From Cyclospora cayetanensis (Eukaryota; Apicomplexa; Conoidasida; Eucoccidiorida; Eimeriidae): DNA of 64,000 nt. The stretch spans positions 1-64,000 of the forward strand of contig NW_020312591.1 in the NCBI RefSeq assembly GCF_002999335.1, written 5' to 3'. Both the position numbers and the translations under genes were made by a program. The notes beneath the pieces are model-generated. The model was not told the origin of the DNA. It was given only the letters and a program-made list of their open reading frames with translations, and ran no database searches. Positions 46,875-59,027 of the stretch are shown here, piece by piece; positions within the stretch are counted from its first letter, which is position 1; every line of letters begins with the position of its first letter.

Positions 46875-48459
46875 CACCCTGAAAATTATAGCTGCAACGC
46901 TAGTGATACCTGCTGGGCCCACCTCTTGACTAAGGCCACCCCCCCGCGCTTTTTAAACTGATGGGCTCCTGTAAGCCTCCTACTCGCCCTTCTTGCGTTT
47001 TGCTCTGGGGGGAGTCGAATTGTTTGTGTGGCACCCTCCCCTTTAGAAGTTCCCGAGTAGGGTTTCGCTTCAACGAGGGATTTCCTTCCCCCCGACTCCC
47101 TCTTTTCCCCCGCTTTCACGACTATTGCGTGACTGATGATTGACGGGCGTGCAGCGTCTAGCGCTATGCAGTTCATATCGGTGAAACAGACTCCGAGGCT
47201 CTCTCTTGTGCAGCTCAATACTTGGCCGCCTAGCTCTTCACACAAGAGTCCTAGAGGGCAACTCTCTTCAGTCCCATGCGTAGCTTGCTACCTAGCCGCA
47301 GGGTGGATTGCTAGCCCACTATCAATGCCTGCACTGCATACCCAGTCAGCTCGCTGCCCCTTCGCTGTCTTCCCTGCAGGCCTGTCGATAGTTCTGCTGT
47401 GCTCGTGCAGGGCAGGGGGGGAGGGGGGAGGGGGCTGGCTGTAGCTTGCCCAATGGCGTTGCTCCGAAGGTTTGAGCCTCCGAAAGCGGGTTTGGGCAAT
47501 AGGAGGGGTTGTACATGTCTATATACTCGCTTTTTTTTTGCCCGTGAATCGGGGAGGATCGGTTTGCCGTGCCCCTCATGGCGAGGCCCACTACCTTGCG
47601 AGGGGGAGGGGCCTTTCAGGGATCCTCAAGCGGATTCAGTAGTATACATGTATATACATAGTGGCGGATTGTGCACCGCTGAAGCAAACCCTTTGGGGTT
47701 TGCGTTTAAGGAAGGAATACATGGATGTAGTGTATGGACACAAGTCATTATGGTCTCAAAAATAGTGGAGCCTGCAAAAACAGCAGGACCTCCGTCCGTT
47801 CACTCCGAAATCGGCCTAGGAAGACAATCAGCCTCGGATGTGCCCCCCCCTCCCCCTTCCCTCTTGCTGTGCTCATTGACGTTGCTCCCGCAAATACGCG
47901 GAGCCTGCTGCTCCTTTTGCGCGTGTGGCTGCGGATGGCGTGGGGAGGGACGAACTCGGAATGCGAAGAAAACTGCGTTGCCTAGAAATACGCCGCAAGG
48001 GGACCCTCCCTCTTTCTGCCCAGAGAGGATCCGCCGTGCGCGAGGTGTGGAGAGAAAGACACAAAGAAGAGATATTTTTAGCCTAGAGGTAGGGGGGGAG
48101 GCGGAGTGAGAAGAGCAGCGACCCCCAACAGAGAAGGAAGGAGTAATGCCTCTCCCCTCCCGCCTCCCTTCCTTCCCCGCTTTCGCCCACAGGATGCAGC
48201 TTGGCAGCCCTCCTCTGCATGCATGCACCGGCTCGCAAGCTACCACGACGAGAATACACTGACCACCACACCTCAGGAGCAGCAAGGCAGAGGCCTGTCC
48301 GCAAAGCGTCACTCAGATCTTTCACTAGAGACAACTGCACGAAATCCGCTGCTGCGCAGACACCTCGTGTGCTCCAGCGGGATAGGGTGGCAGCAGCACC
48401 TGCGGAAGTATTCGCTGTCTGATGCGAACCAGCGCGAAGAAGAGGGCATGCATGCCACA
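46875..48459. other. Spacer between BAR-like gene and CCCH gene
   Basis: This is the convergent 3' flanks of two genes. ORFs such as 47399-48109 are built from G- or C-rich simple sequence and have no domain. A TATACATGTATATACATA stretch (47643-47660) is the only small repeat seen. Confidence 0.45.
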
Positions 48460-48752
48460 TCATCCTATGTTTAGCTGCCCCAAGGCAAGTGCTCCCAGCG
48501 CTGCTATGTCTGCAACGTCCAAACCTTTATTAGACATGCCAGCAGCTCCCTGGGGAGGCCCTACCCACGGGAAGGCGTCCAAGCGTTGCTGCTGCTGTTG
48601 CAGCAACAGGTGTTGCTGCAGCTGCTGCTGCAACAGCTGTTGCTGCTGCAAATGGTGCTGCTGCTGCAAATGGTGCTGCTGCTGCAGCTGCAAATGGTGC
48701 TCCTGTGAAAGAAGCCGCGACGTCAGCGGCTGCTGGGGCGGCAGCAGGGAAC

Positions 48753-48789
<37 letters not shown>

Positions 48790-51190
48790 GAGGAGGCCTC
48801 GTAGGAGCAGCAACAGCTCTGAACAGATGCCATCTATCGAGACGCCACAAGTGCCTTCTGGCTGCTGTGAAAGGCTCCCAGAGGTACCCTTGTTCATCGA
48901 CAATGTCGGGGGGAGTTCTTGCACTGCGGGAGATGTTGCAACTCTGTGTTGCGCTGCTTGTGCTACCCCACATCTGGCGGCGCCCCCCCTAGGAGAGAGC
49001 GTTGACTTTTGCTGCAACCAATGCGGCACCTGAGGTGTCTGCGCAACTAGAGGCTGCTGCCCAAAGGTGCCTTCGAGGCATTCAAGAGGGCCCCCTTGCG
49101 CACAGAGCGAAGGAAAGGCCACAGGGGATGGCTGCGGCTGCTGCAGTCGCTGCTGCGAACGCTTCAGCTGTTGTTGCACTGCGTGATGCATTACTTCCCG
49201 AATGCGGGAGCCTCCATTACCTGCAGGTGCCCCCTTCAGCGTCCCTCCACCTGAAAACAATGGCACAAACACATACATACACATACATACATACATACAT
49301 GTACATACATACACATATACATACATATACATATACATACATACACATACATACACATATTCACCCTTAGCGCACCCCTACGGTGATTCTACTGGCGATT
49401 CGCTCGTACAGGAGGTCAGGCGAACGCTTAAGGGCAAAATACATACCGACTGCGGCAGATGCGCGGCTGCCTCGAAGCGGAAAGGGGCCAGAATGATGTG
49501 CAGCACCTTGCTGCTGCTTTTGCTTGTGCTGCTGTGGCTTCTTTGCCTTCTGCTGCGTGGGGGGGCCCTCTTCTTCCCCCCTGACAGCAACACTGGGGAG
49601 CTCTGTTTCCTCTGCGTTGCCGTCCAGCGCAGCGACGCCTTCCGCTTGCTCCTGCTGCTGCTGCTGCCTGAGCAGCTGTGCAGCCACCTCCTGCTTCTGC
49701 GGAGGCTGCTGGTGCTGGGCTTTCTGCTGTCTCGCCTTGCCTTGCTGCCTAGCCCCCACAGGCTGCCGGGGGGGAGGCAGCAGCAGCTGCTGCTGCTGTC
49801 GCATTTCAGAGACACCGAGGCGCCCCTCCTCCTGTGCGTGAGCAGCATCTCTCTGCATGCCTTCAAGGAGCGGCGAGGCTGTGTGAGACTGCATCCCCTC
49901 CTTTAGGCCCTCTACCAGTGGCGTTGTTGGATCGCTCAACACTCGCAGCTCCTTCTCGCTGTGGGCGTAAGGGCAGCGGGAGCCGTAGAGACACCCACGG
50001 CCTCCTTGCTCTCGAGCAAACCTGATGTCGAAATGCGCATCACCCCACACCTTGACAGCGTGCCGCTGCCGTGCTTTTTCGCTGGGGAACTGCGCGAACT
50101 GCAAGGGATCGTTGCACTCTATGGAAGCACTGGCTGGAAGGCTTTTTTCGGCGATTAAGGGAGATCTTTTCGAGGCTTCATGGGAGTCACCTGCAGACGC
50201 GAGTTCTGTACTCGGCAAAGTGGCACGTCAAGCGCAGCTCTTCATCTGAATGCGCGTAGCGGCACGCCTTGTTCTTGCTGCATGCATGCAGACTGGACGC
50301 AGGCGGAGAAGAGTAATACGCCCGAAGCCTCCGTGCAAAAGCCTGCGAGCTTCTGCCCTGCCGACTTAGCGCGGCTGCAGAACGCGTTCTTATCTAGCTC
50401 TCGTCGCTGCAGCCTCTTCCCCCTTCTCCCCGCCACTGCGTGCGGTCCCGCTCTAGAGGGGTGGGTGAGCGACTGACCATCCTTTTCCCGCAAGCACGGC
50501 AGCACAAATCTTCGTTTTCCGCAGGTCAGGTAGAGCCCTCAGCTCCTGCTCGGAGTGCGCGTAGGGGCAGCTGCTGCCGCGTACGCAACCTCGCGTTTGA
50601 TTATCCATGCAGAGCTTCGTTTTGATCATCTGCGTTGCAACAATGGCGCTCCCTGGATGCGACGCACCACCCCCTTTGACAGGCGGTCGGCGGCGGCTTT
50701 GCCCAGGACTGCTGCGAACAGACTCTGGAGAAGAACGGAGGGCCTGACCAAAGGCAATAGACTGACTGCTGCTCGTACTATAGCCTCCCTCTCCTAGAGG
50801 CTGTGCCGCTGCCACGGAGGAAGAAGACGGCGCTGTGGCGGGTGTACTGACAGCCGGCGAGTGCTGCTGGAGCTTGGGCACCCCCACCAGGCGGGGGCCC
50901 CCCCGTGAGCTTCTGGTGACACCCGAAGTCGCGCAACTCCCGACAAAGCGCGGGGGTGTGGCAAAGGAGAGGGTGGGAGTCACGGGGGCGACAGAGAGAG
51001 AGGCTTCTGAACACGTTGGACTCTGGTCTGTCGCTTGAGAGGGGGTGACCTTCCCGTGCCCTTGCAGGGGGACGGAGAAGGAAGGAGCTGCCGCCATGTT
51101 GTAAGCAGACAAAGGAGTGCCTGTAGAGCGCGAAGGAAGGCAAAGCAGGCAACACAGAGCGAGCAGCTGTTGGAGCGGAGCTACACACAT
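48460..51190 (-). CDS. Triple CCCH zinc-finger RNA-binding protein, four exons
   Basis: Apicomplexan proteins with tandem CCCH fingers bind RNA and are thought to control mRNA fate. Exons: 51097 (or 51190) to 50478, 50277-50191, 50021-49447 and 49250-48460; all joins keep phase, giving 690 residues from ATG 51097. Finger 1: KLCMDNQTRGCVRGSSCPYAH (C-x7-C-x5-C-x3-H). Finger 2 spans the first intron: KICAAVLAGKG joined to CKNKACRYAH. Finger 3 spans the second: RVCR joined to FAREQGGRGCLYGSRC and PYAH. Each is followed by S(E/D)(Q/E/K)EL, and finger 1 by LRALPDLRKTK, a linker typical of the apicomplexan triple-CCCH family. Splitting fingers 2 and 3 across introns is good evidence for the exon model. 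The rest is disordered: Ser/Pro-rich N-terminus and a very long Gln-rich C-terminus with a polyglutamine run (CTG repeat on the plus strand, 48754-48788). Confidence 0.9.
48754..48788 (-). repeat. CAG triplet run encoding polyglutamine
   Basis: About 11 to 12 CTG units on the plus strand read as CAG (Gln) in the CCCH gene on the minus strand. Shorter interrupted CAG clusters surround it (48588-48705). Homopolymer runs of this type are a hallmark of Eimeria coding sequence. Confidence 0.95.
49266..49360. repeat. CATA/TACA microsatellite in CCCH gene intron
   Basis: Near-continuous ACATAC/TACATA tetranucleotide and hexanucleotide repeats lie in the last intron of the CCCH gene (49446 to 49251). 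Open frames here (poly Tyr/Val/Cys) are artefacts of the repeat. Confidence 0.9.
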
Positions 51191-54100
51191 GCATTAGCGA
51201 ATGTGCTTACCAGGGATACGCCTGATACTGCTTTGCCGGCCCACGTTTCGCAGAAAGAGCCAGTGGAGGGAGCATTCTGTAAAGGTAGACAGGGGGGTGC
51301 ACGGGGTCGGGCAGAGAAAGACGTGCGCCTATGGGTATGGGAGGTGGGTTTTGCGTGGAATTTACGCTTCAATATGGGCAAAACGACAAACACGCGTTTT
51401 CGAATCCTGAAGAAAGGAAGGGGCCACTGGGAAGGGCAAAGCGCTTCTTGTTCGGTGCGCTTCGTCGGTGTTTGCGGGATGTCAGGGAGAATAGTCGGTT
51501 TTAATTCAAGAGGAGTTGCCGCAACAGTGTCCTTTGGGGATTCATGGGATACAAAAACTACAAAGAGGACGAATATTTCAACAATACAAATGTTCAGTCT
51601 CAGGTATTTATGTGTAGGGTTCAGGGTGTTTGTTGCGTTTAACGCCTAGCAGCCCAATGCAGACCAGTGGTCTGAGGAAGTAAAGGTAAAAACACGTAAA
51701 GATTCAGCTGTTTTATAGGATAGATAAGCACCAAAAAGAAACAAAACGGCAAATGTTTCGAGCAAGAAACCCTAAACCTTACACCCAAAAACCCGTTTCT
51801 CACCAGCGAGGGAGTGGGATCACCACCACCGCCGCGAGCACGTCATAAGCGCAGAACCCCAAACTCTTATCTTCGAAATATATTCTGCCTGCATTTTTAA
51901 TGCATTTATGTACATTCTTTTTTACACTTCCAAAAATATACACCGAGACATGAGGTATAAACGGTCTAAACCAGCTCGCGGAGGGTCACGTGCATTTCGT
52001 GCAGCCGCTGCACACGAACACAACCCAACCTCCCCCCAACCCACAACCTAACTGCTAGCTATCTCAAAAAACAAGCAAGGAACTCTTTATACAAGGCTCT
52101 CACAAGCGACTTAGGTCTTGTTCTGCATAGCGCCATTCGTTGTCTGTGGGGGAGTCACGACAACTGCTTCTCTTAATGCTAGTCCCCCCAAAACAACCTA
52201 CCACAGAAACCAAGGCCTATGGGGCCTCAGGACTGCTACTTTTTCTTTAATATCCTCCCATTCCAGCCAGTCGAGACGACGGCTTGGCAAAAAACCACCA
52301 TATTTGCGGCTCCTCAGGGCACCGCGTCTGCGTTCTCTACGAGAATAGAAGCCCTCCAGAAGCGCTAAGGAGGGCCCCTGACAGCTACGTGTTCCATGGC
52401 TATACACTTAAAGTTTAGAGACAGGGTATCGTGAGTTGTCAACTAGTGGCATTGCCTACGAACAGGCAGGTGGGGGCTCTTGGGTCACTCTATCTCAGGT
52501 CGCCTTATGGGTACACTTCACTCCAGACTCGATACAAACTCAATGGAAAGTTATTGAACATTTTCGAGAAGGAAAACCACCGTTTCCCACCCTTGCCTCA
52601 CAGTTTTATACATGAGGTTGAAGGAATAGCTAGGATGCGCTTAGTTGCATACTCGAAACGCTTCTAGCATGTACAGCCAGTTGCGCATTGCATCTAATCC
52701 GCACGCAAACAACACTGATACTTCTTGTACAAAGAATACTGTAATATGAGATAGATAATATATACTAGCAAACAAATTTAACGGTGAAGTCTTCAGTAAT
52801 TATAGATAACAATAGCCAGCTCGGCAGAAAGTGCTTGGGTAACAGCTCGCTACATCCTCTCCCCCAGTTACGAACATACGCCCTCACGTTCCGTTCCTGT
52901 ACATCGAGACCAACTGTATGTAGAACATTGGCAGAATTTCCGCTCTGTCGTCTTTTATGACCAGGCAAAAGTGCGAATACAGTGCAAATAAGGAAAGCCA
53001 AGAGTGCATCGATCGGCGAAGTAAAAATCAAAGAGGAGAAAGAAAGATACACTATCCAACAAATCAAGAGCAACCAATCTACCACTACAGCGGCGAGACA
53101 ACAGCCCACCGCTAGAGAGCTGAAACGTGTGAGTGACCTGCTTAGATAAAGCATAAGAGGGGGTCAAAAGCACATTATTACAGCAGTGCCTCGAAGGCTA
53201 AGCGATTTCAGCTCGCAGGTACAGCCGGTGTATTCAGCATAGTTGAATAGTAATACCATACCTGAGGGTACCTGCGCATATATTTGAGTGTAAAACAGAC
53301 TTTCACACGAGGAACCAAGGACTTTGCAGGGCAATACCCATTGATGAAGGCAGCCACCACACTCAGAGCATGTGCTATGAAATGACAATTACCAAAAAGA
53401 CTGAGGAGTACATCACTGGTGACCGGGGTTGTTAATCAAGCACAGCCACATATGCTTCCGCAGGCAACATCGAAATTGCACCTTCATCAAATTGTGTACA
53501 CTTGGCGCTCAACAGGTCTTGAATCCTGTATTCCTGCGATTCCCTGTGGATCCTGCGGCATCATGCGAGTTGAGTTCCTGGCTGCGTAACAAAGTCCATG
53601 AATAATCAAGGAACTTGTAAAACTTCTTCGAGAAATTCAATATTAGTAGCCTTTTGGCATGTCAAAACCCGCAGGCAAATCGATAGAGCAAGAAGCAGTG
53701 CTGGTCCATGAAGGGATAGCGAATGGGCTTAGCCACATGAAGGTTCTTCGTGTGATCCCCTTATGGTGCACAAAGTGAGGGCACTGTTGTACTATTAACC
53801 TACTTGGCAAAGGAAAGAAAACCAACCCATGCAGTTGTATCTTTGCGAGCTTAGAGCTGCGCATACTCCAGAGTAGCGCTGTTGCTGCACTCCGTATGCC
53901 CGGCTGTATCATGGTATTTCGCGGGGTAATAATATGGCCAGTCCGTAGGCACTTCGTAAAGGCATGTCAGAACTCACGAAAAATGTTCCAATCTTAACTC
54001 ATAATAGTACTCTTGGTAAACCCGTAAGGCTCGCATACATAATTCAAGACTGATTGAGCTGTTTCTTGAGTCGTGATAGAGCTAAAGCAACGAGTGAAAT

Positions 54101-57100
54101 GAGCATTTGTCCTGAGTCCGTCCAACAACAACGTAGGCGCTAGCCTTATCCTTGGCCTAGAGCAAGTCCGAAAGTAAAGAGCACACTGATATCACTCGGG
54201 CTCATTAGAGAAGCTTGCAGACTTTGCGAATAACTTGGCTTAGGGGAGCCGTGAGGCTTTAGCTGCTACAGCCTGAGTAAGATACTGCATGCTCCTCTAC
54301 AGCGAAACGCTTCCCAGATGATCATAAGTATTGCAATAGCTTTTATACCGTATCGTAGATACTTTCATTGTTCACCAAAAAAGATTATCTTTTGTTTTGC
54401 GCGCAAGAATACTGCAGAGCTACGTCGGCATGCAAAAGGGATCGAGTCTGTGGTTTGTTTCGAGACGCGACAGGCCACTTTCAAAGCGGCGATGCTTCAC
54501 TTGTTTGCCATTATGGATCATGACAATACCAGCTGATGCATGAGTGCCAAAAAGCATAAGCTTTAGACAGTTGTCATACAAGCCGTGAATCCTCATAGAC
54601 AAGAGCGGCTACTCTGCGTACTACTTAATCGCTGGGGCATTGTGAGAGCCCATTGGCGACCACCGTGGTAATGCTCTCAATATACTTACTACGAACTCCT
54701 ACCGCATGGGGGTTCCGAGCCAGCTTGGGATTCTAGAGCTATCAACTTCCCGGAAACTGCTTTTTTCCAGTTTCAAGGCTGATATTCAGTCTGAGAACTG
54801 AAATGACGCCCATATGAATAGTGCCGGCCTTTCCAGGCCCACCATAATGCACAGATCTCCTTTGCCCGCACTTCTTACCGCCGCTCAGCTTCGGTTTTCG
54901 CGAAAGTAAAAACCAAACATGTCGTGTTTTGAAGTGCTCGTAGTAAATGGACCAGCGATCTAAGCAGACCCAGGAATGAAATTTTGTTGAGTAAATGCAA
55001 GGTCATAGGACTTTTGAGCGTCATTGAAGGTGCTTGGTGGCAGGGGTCACGCCCCTATGGCTTTTCTTTTCCACATCCGGCTCACTTCCTGCAACAGATA
55101 CAATGATTCATAGGAACGCAGTTAGTCTTAAGGAGGACGAGTACCAGCGTGCTTCCACATACCACTGCTGGTCCCATGATACCAGTAGGTGCTCTTGAAT
55201 GTTTCAGCTAAACATTAAGACACCGTGCATGAAGACAGCTATGAAACACTGCTTCACAGGCTCAGTAAATATTCCGATTTATCTACTTTTGCAGTTTACC
55301 GGTGCCATACAGCACCTAAAACCCACACAGGTCCAACCGGTTTTTGCCAATGCAAAATGGGAATGTCATTTCGTCCGTGTCATTTCGGTAAACCGGAACT
55401 TGTAAGACGGCATCTGTGAATTCAAGTTTCAAGTATACCTATGATCCATCCGAGGTTTTAGCTGTTTCGCGAATACTAGGCTATGGGAACTTCTGCATTC
55501 CAATGACTATGTGGATTGGCATTTTCTTTTCTTTTTTGACATTACTGGGAAGTGCTTAAAGCGCTGGCCAATTCATGTACTTTGCCTTCAATAATTAGTC
55601 ACTCACCTGCCGGTCATTCTTTTCTTGATGTTGTGGGGTCTTTCGATACCCAAAACGTGGCTTGGGCTGACTCATGTATTTGCACTATACGGTGCTCTGG
55701 ACGGCCAACAGCTGGCTGTGCCTGCTGGCAGCTCGTCATTCTTTAGCACCCCAGCCAAAACCTTCATATTTGCCCATCTCTGCTGTTTCCGAGTTTGACA
55801 TGCCATCAAACTTCCTAATGAAGAACCAGTTAAAAGGCTACTGGGGCGGGATACATGTGTAGAACAATTTTCTCCCAGTGCACCGCTGAGCCGCCGGCAT
55901 GGTCACTTTGCCTCATCTTGATGTTTGGACTGTATACCGCTTCCCATAGACGATATGTTAGACTTTGAGGAAGCCGAAAATTGCTTGTAACATACCTAGG
56001 ATTACCTCGTGGTGCACGCAACCAACATAGGAGTCAAGGACATGCTGACAAGACACGATTCCAATTTGAAGTAGCATCACGCTCCCGCAGCTTTACCTAT
56101 CCGTGCATTCTGCCGCCCCTTTTGCAATCCTCAGTCTTGGGGACTGCCCTAACCTGTGAACAGGCAGATTGCAATTCTGCCGTCTCCTCGGATAAGAGAT
56201 TCACTTTACATCCAGTGTCAAATTAGGCTACCAATTTATTGATCGTTCTTGCAAATTGTACCAGCGCGAAATTCACCTGCGCGGGTCCCCAATGGCTGCT
56301 CAACCCGCTGGAGCCCTCTTACTGCCACCGCCACTTCCCTTATGCGCCCTTTCTGTTTACCAAGCAGCCTGCTTTCGCTAGGCCTAGTCCCCGTTGTTGA
56401 AGCTTTATGGCATTTTGCATGCGATCGAACTTCGGGATTATGTAACCCAACAGCCCACACAGCAGTTGCGTTGCATTCAGGGCTGTCTAGGGTTACCTTG
56501 GAGCGCGAGCTCCTCCTGTCTGGTTTTCTCGTTAGCCGTCGACTGTAGGCTAGGGCCGGTTGCCACATCCCCCACATCTGTAAGTTCTCATTTCCTTTGT
56601 GGCTCTTCCTTCTCAGCCAAAAGGCGCAAACGTTGCGACCATTTGCTCTTTGAGCTTCAACTAATCCTTCACTTATGGACGCCTCTCCGTTCGGCTGTTC
56701 AGTTGCTGAGTTGGTGCCCTTCCTGGGACCATCTGACATGACACTTCTGGTAGACCCGAAGTGAACCATTCTAAAGGCAGCTGTTCGACTACGCAGTGGC
56801 TGTTACAAACCCAAATTTAGTGTTTCCCCATACGCTGAGATACTGATACCTTCCCCTGTCAAATGTTTTTTCATTCTCCCGCTGCTTGCTTTCAAGCTAA
56901 AACCGATGAACCGCGGCTGGTATGAAGCCTTGAGCTGTAGTACCCCCTGCGGGAAGACGACCTCCTCTGCAAGGATAAAGTAAGTGATAAGGCTACTCCG
57001 TCAAAAAATCATGCCATAAGAAGAACCTGCTTTTCTTATCTGAGGGGCACAGCGGGAGGTACGTCTACAACTGGCTGATAATAAATTTGAGCACTTGCCC

Positions 57101-57496
57101 ATCCTTGCACCCGTCATATTTTTCTGGTTGGCATAGCCCTATCGAATCACTCACAAACGTTTTATTAACAAAGCATTCCTTTCTAAGAGCTATGGAGCTA
57201 CCGTGTTCACATCGAATTCCGCGCTGGCGTTAGCCGCTCCAGCAGGTGTGTCACCAAATAATCCCATCGCCAGAGGATTTTTGCTTCCCACAGTGTTGCC
57301 AAAGTAAACAAAAGCACTGAATCACCAAAATAATTCGCTCAAAGACAGGCAAATGTTGAAGGGAAATATTAGAGCACATTTCAATAAGCTTGTATAGGCT
57401 TGTACTGCTTCTGGAATTAAATGTCCCCCTGTGGAGATCTTAGATAAAGGGGAAAGTCTTTAACACGCTTCTAAGCCAACGTGGTTGGCTGCCCCA
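51191..57496. other. Gene-poor, AT-richer stretch of 6.3 kb
   Basis: There is no recognisable gene. A short telomere-like AAACCCTAAACC is at 51770, but it is not an array. The longest ATG-started frame is 56769-56236 (minus, 177 residues, basic, starting MVHFGSTRSVMSDGPRK). It has no domain I know, no repeats and no introns, and may be a chance frame or a degraded gene. The rest shows only short ORFs. Confidence 0.45.
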
Positions 57497-58495
57497 TTAG
57501 GGCTGCCAGTTTAGGTTTCTGAGAGCTCCACAACAGTAGCAGTACTTGAAACTGACGGGAAGGACGTCTGAGCAATTTCTGCAAACCCATACCTCCGCGC
57601 CATTATTCCAATCCTTCCTTTGTGCCCAAGGGATCGACGTCGGGTCCGCTGCTGCTGCTGCTGCTGCTGAAGGAAGGCAGCGACGACGCAGACAACAAGA
57701 AACAACATTTAGTAAGCACCATAACACAAAGGCTGAATTATTTTGGAAAGGCGCTAGGTCAGATAGTGTGTCTGAGAGACATCCCACCCAGAAATTCCGT
57801 ATGCAGGTGCCCCTACCTGCATCTTCCTGGCGGCCAGAAGGGTCTTCCAGCTCCTCGACTCCATCATCGCTGCTGCTTTTTCTGCTGCTGCTGCTGCTTT
57901 TTCTGCTGCTGCTCATGCTGATGCGGCGGCAGGTGAGTGCTCCGTGGGGTTTTTCGGCCCTGCAGGCTGAGCACTGCAGGAACCTCCTACGGTTCTGCAG
58001 TGTACAGACAGCGCAAGTCCAGACCCTCCGCGTCCTATCGCCAGGAGCAGCGGAAGGCAAGGGGTCGAACTTTGCGCTGTTGCATGCCTCATCCTTGAGC
58101 GCGTAGGGAGGACGCTTACTAGCGGCTAGTACTGCCGTTGCTGCTGCCCCACCTCCCGTTCGTTGCTCTTCGTGTTGCACCTCTTCCGTCTTAACCTTCA
58201 CGCGGGAAGGCCCCGACTCAGCCTTCATTTCAGCGCTGCACACACTTGCCGGAGGGCCCCCGGGGGCCTCCCTAGACACCAGACATGATGCTTCCTTCCG
58301 CTGCTTCTTCCGGCTGCGGAAGAACTGCACAACTTCACCTGCTGCAGCTGGACAGCTTGACGCTGCGGCGTCAGTTGTTGCTGCCGGTACAGATCCGCGG
58401 TCTGCTTCTGCACTGGCTGCCACGGTAGAGGAAAGCTGCGGGTTCCCGTCGCATCTGCTGCTGCTGGTGGTGCCAGACTTGCCGATGCCTTCCAT
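57497..58495 (-). CDS. Protein with two RanBP2-type zinc fingers, two exons
   Basis: RanBP2-type (NZF-like) fingers bind RNA or ubiquitin. ATG 58495 (MEGIGKSGTTSSSR) begins a Ser/Ala-rich disordered N-terminus with an acidic/basic stretch (VKVKTEEVQHEEQ). Finger 1 is WTCAVCTLQNRRRFLQCSAC (W-x-C-x2-C-x10-C-x2-C, about residues 167-190), followed by RAEKPHG. A Ser-rich RKSSSSSRKSSSDDG run follows. The donor GCAG|GTAGGG (57817) joins in phase 1 to exon 2 (57666-57497) after CCTTCAG; exon 2 opens with an alanine run, then gives finger 2: VWVCRNCSDVLPVSFKYCYC with CGALRN. The total is 282 residues. The two-finger arrangement, one at the C-terminal end, is clear; the precise family and function are not. 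Confidence 0.8.
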   Translation of the reverse strand: MEGIGKSGTTSSSRCDGNPQLSSTVAASAEADRGSVPAATTDAAASSCPAAAGEVVQFFRSRKKQRKEASCLVSREAPGGPPASVCSAEMKAESGPSRVKVKTEEVQHEEQRTGGGAAATAVLAASKRPPYALKDEACNSAKFDPLPSAAPGDRTRRVWTCAVCTLQNRRRFLQCSACRAEKPHGALTCRRISMSSSRKSSSSSRKSSSDDGVEELEDPSGRQEDAGRGTCIRNFWVGCLSDTLSDLAPFQNNSAFVLWCLLNVVSCCLRRRCLPSAAAAAAADPTSIPWAQRKDWNNGAEVWVCRNCSDVLPVSFKYCYCCGALRNLNWQP

Positions 58496-59027
58496 ATGCG
58501 ACACGACAGAGAGAGAGTCGCTCGAGGGATAAGCACTCTGATGGGGGCCCCGAGGGCCCCCTGTGGCGCACCCCTTCCCCGGGTTGGTGGCTAGAGGGTT
58601 GCAGCTGTTGCTGCTTCACCCGCGGCAAATATTGCGAAGAATTATGCGGCTGTTTCTTAGCTAACGTTTGAAGTTATAAGACGATTTTTGCGGGGTGTCG
58701 AGAGGCCCGGGGCCCCCAGGGGTCGCCGCCCTCCAGCGGCCGCCAACGGGGGGCCCCCACGGGCCTAAACTCAAGCGCGCGAGCGCGATTTTGGCGGCTT
58801 CTTTTTCAGAATTAATTTGCAAAAGTAAAATCGAGGCAGGAAAGCTGCTGCATTCGCGTGTAACTTGCCAAGAGTAAGCCCTAAATGGGGAGCTAACGTC
58901 TGAGAGTGCGAAAACAGCTTCCCAGGGGGGCCATGAATCAAAGGCTGCAGGAGTAGGACCGTCCCATTGCTTTTCTTCCCACTGGCTGTGCTCCTAAGTC
59001 TCCGCAGCAGCAGCAGGGGGCCCCACG
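58496..59027. promoter_or_regulatory. Shared upstream region of divergent zinc-finger and WD40 genes
   Basis: A 532-bp gap separates two divergent starts. It contains several G/C palindromes (GGCCCGGGGCCC near 58705; GGGGGGCCCCC near 58748) and GGCGCGCGAGCGCG-like sequence near 58775. It is likely to hold both promoters; no TATA-type element was identified. Confidence 0.4.

Noticed and set aside
48460..49356. N-terminal Tyr/Val/Cys stretch of the minus-strand ORF (MYVCVCMYMYMY)
   Set aside because: It is the intronic CATA microsatellite; the real exon begins at 49250 after TGTTTTCAG.
49202..49906. Plus-strand leucine-rich ORFs opposite the CCCH gene
   Set aside because: They are the antisense of Gln/CAG-rich coding sequence; the minus strand has three zinc fingers and phase-matched exons.
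51765..51800. Telomere-like AAACCCTAAACC sequence
   Set aside because: There are only one or two units, with no array, and genes lie on both sides, so this is not a chromosome end.
56236..56769. 177-residue minus-strand ORF in the gene-poor stretch
   Set aside because: It has no recognisable domain, no introns in an intron-rich genome and no protein-like order beyond being basic. Noted in the spacer entry but not called a gene.
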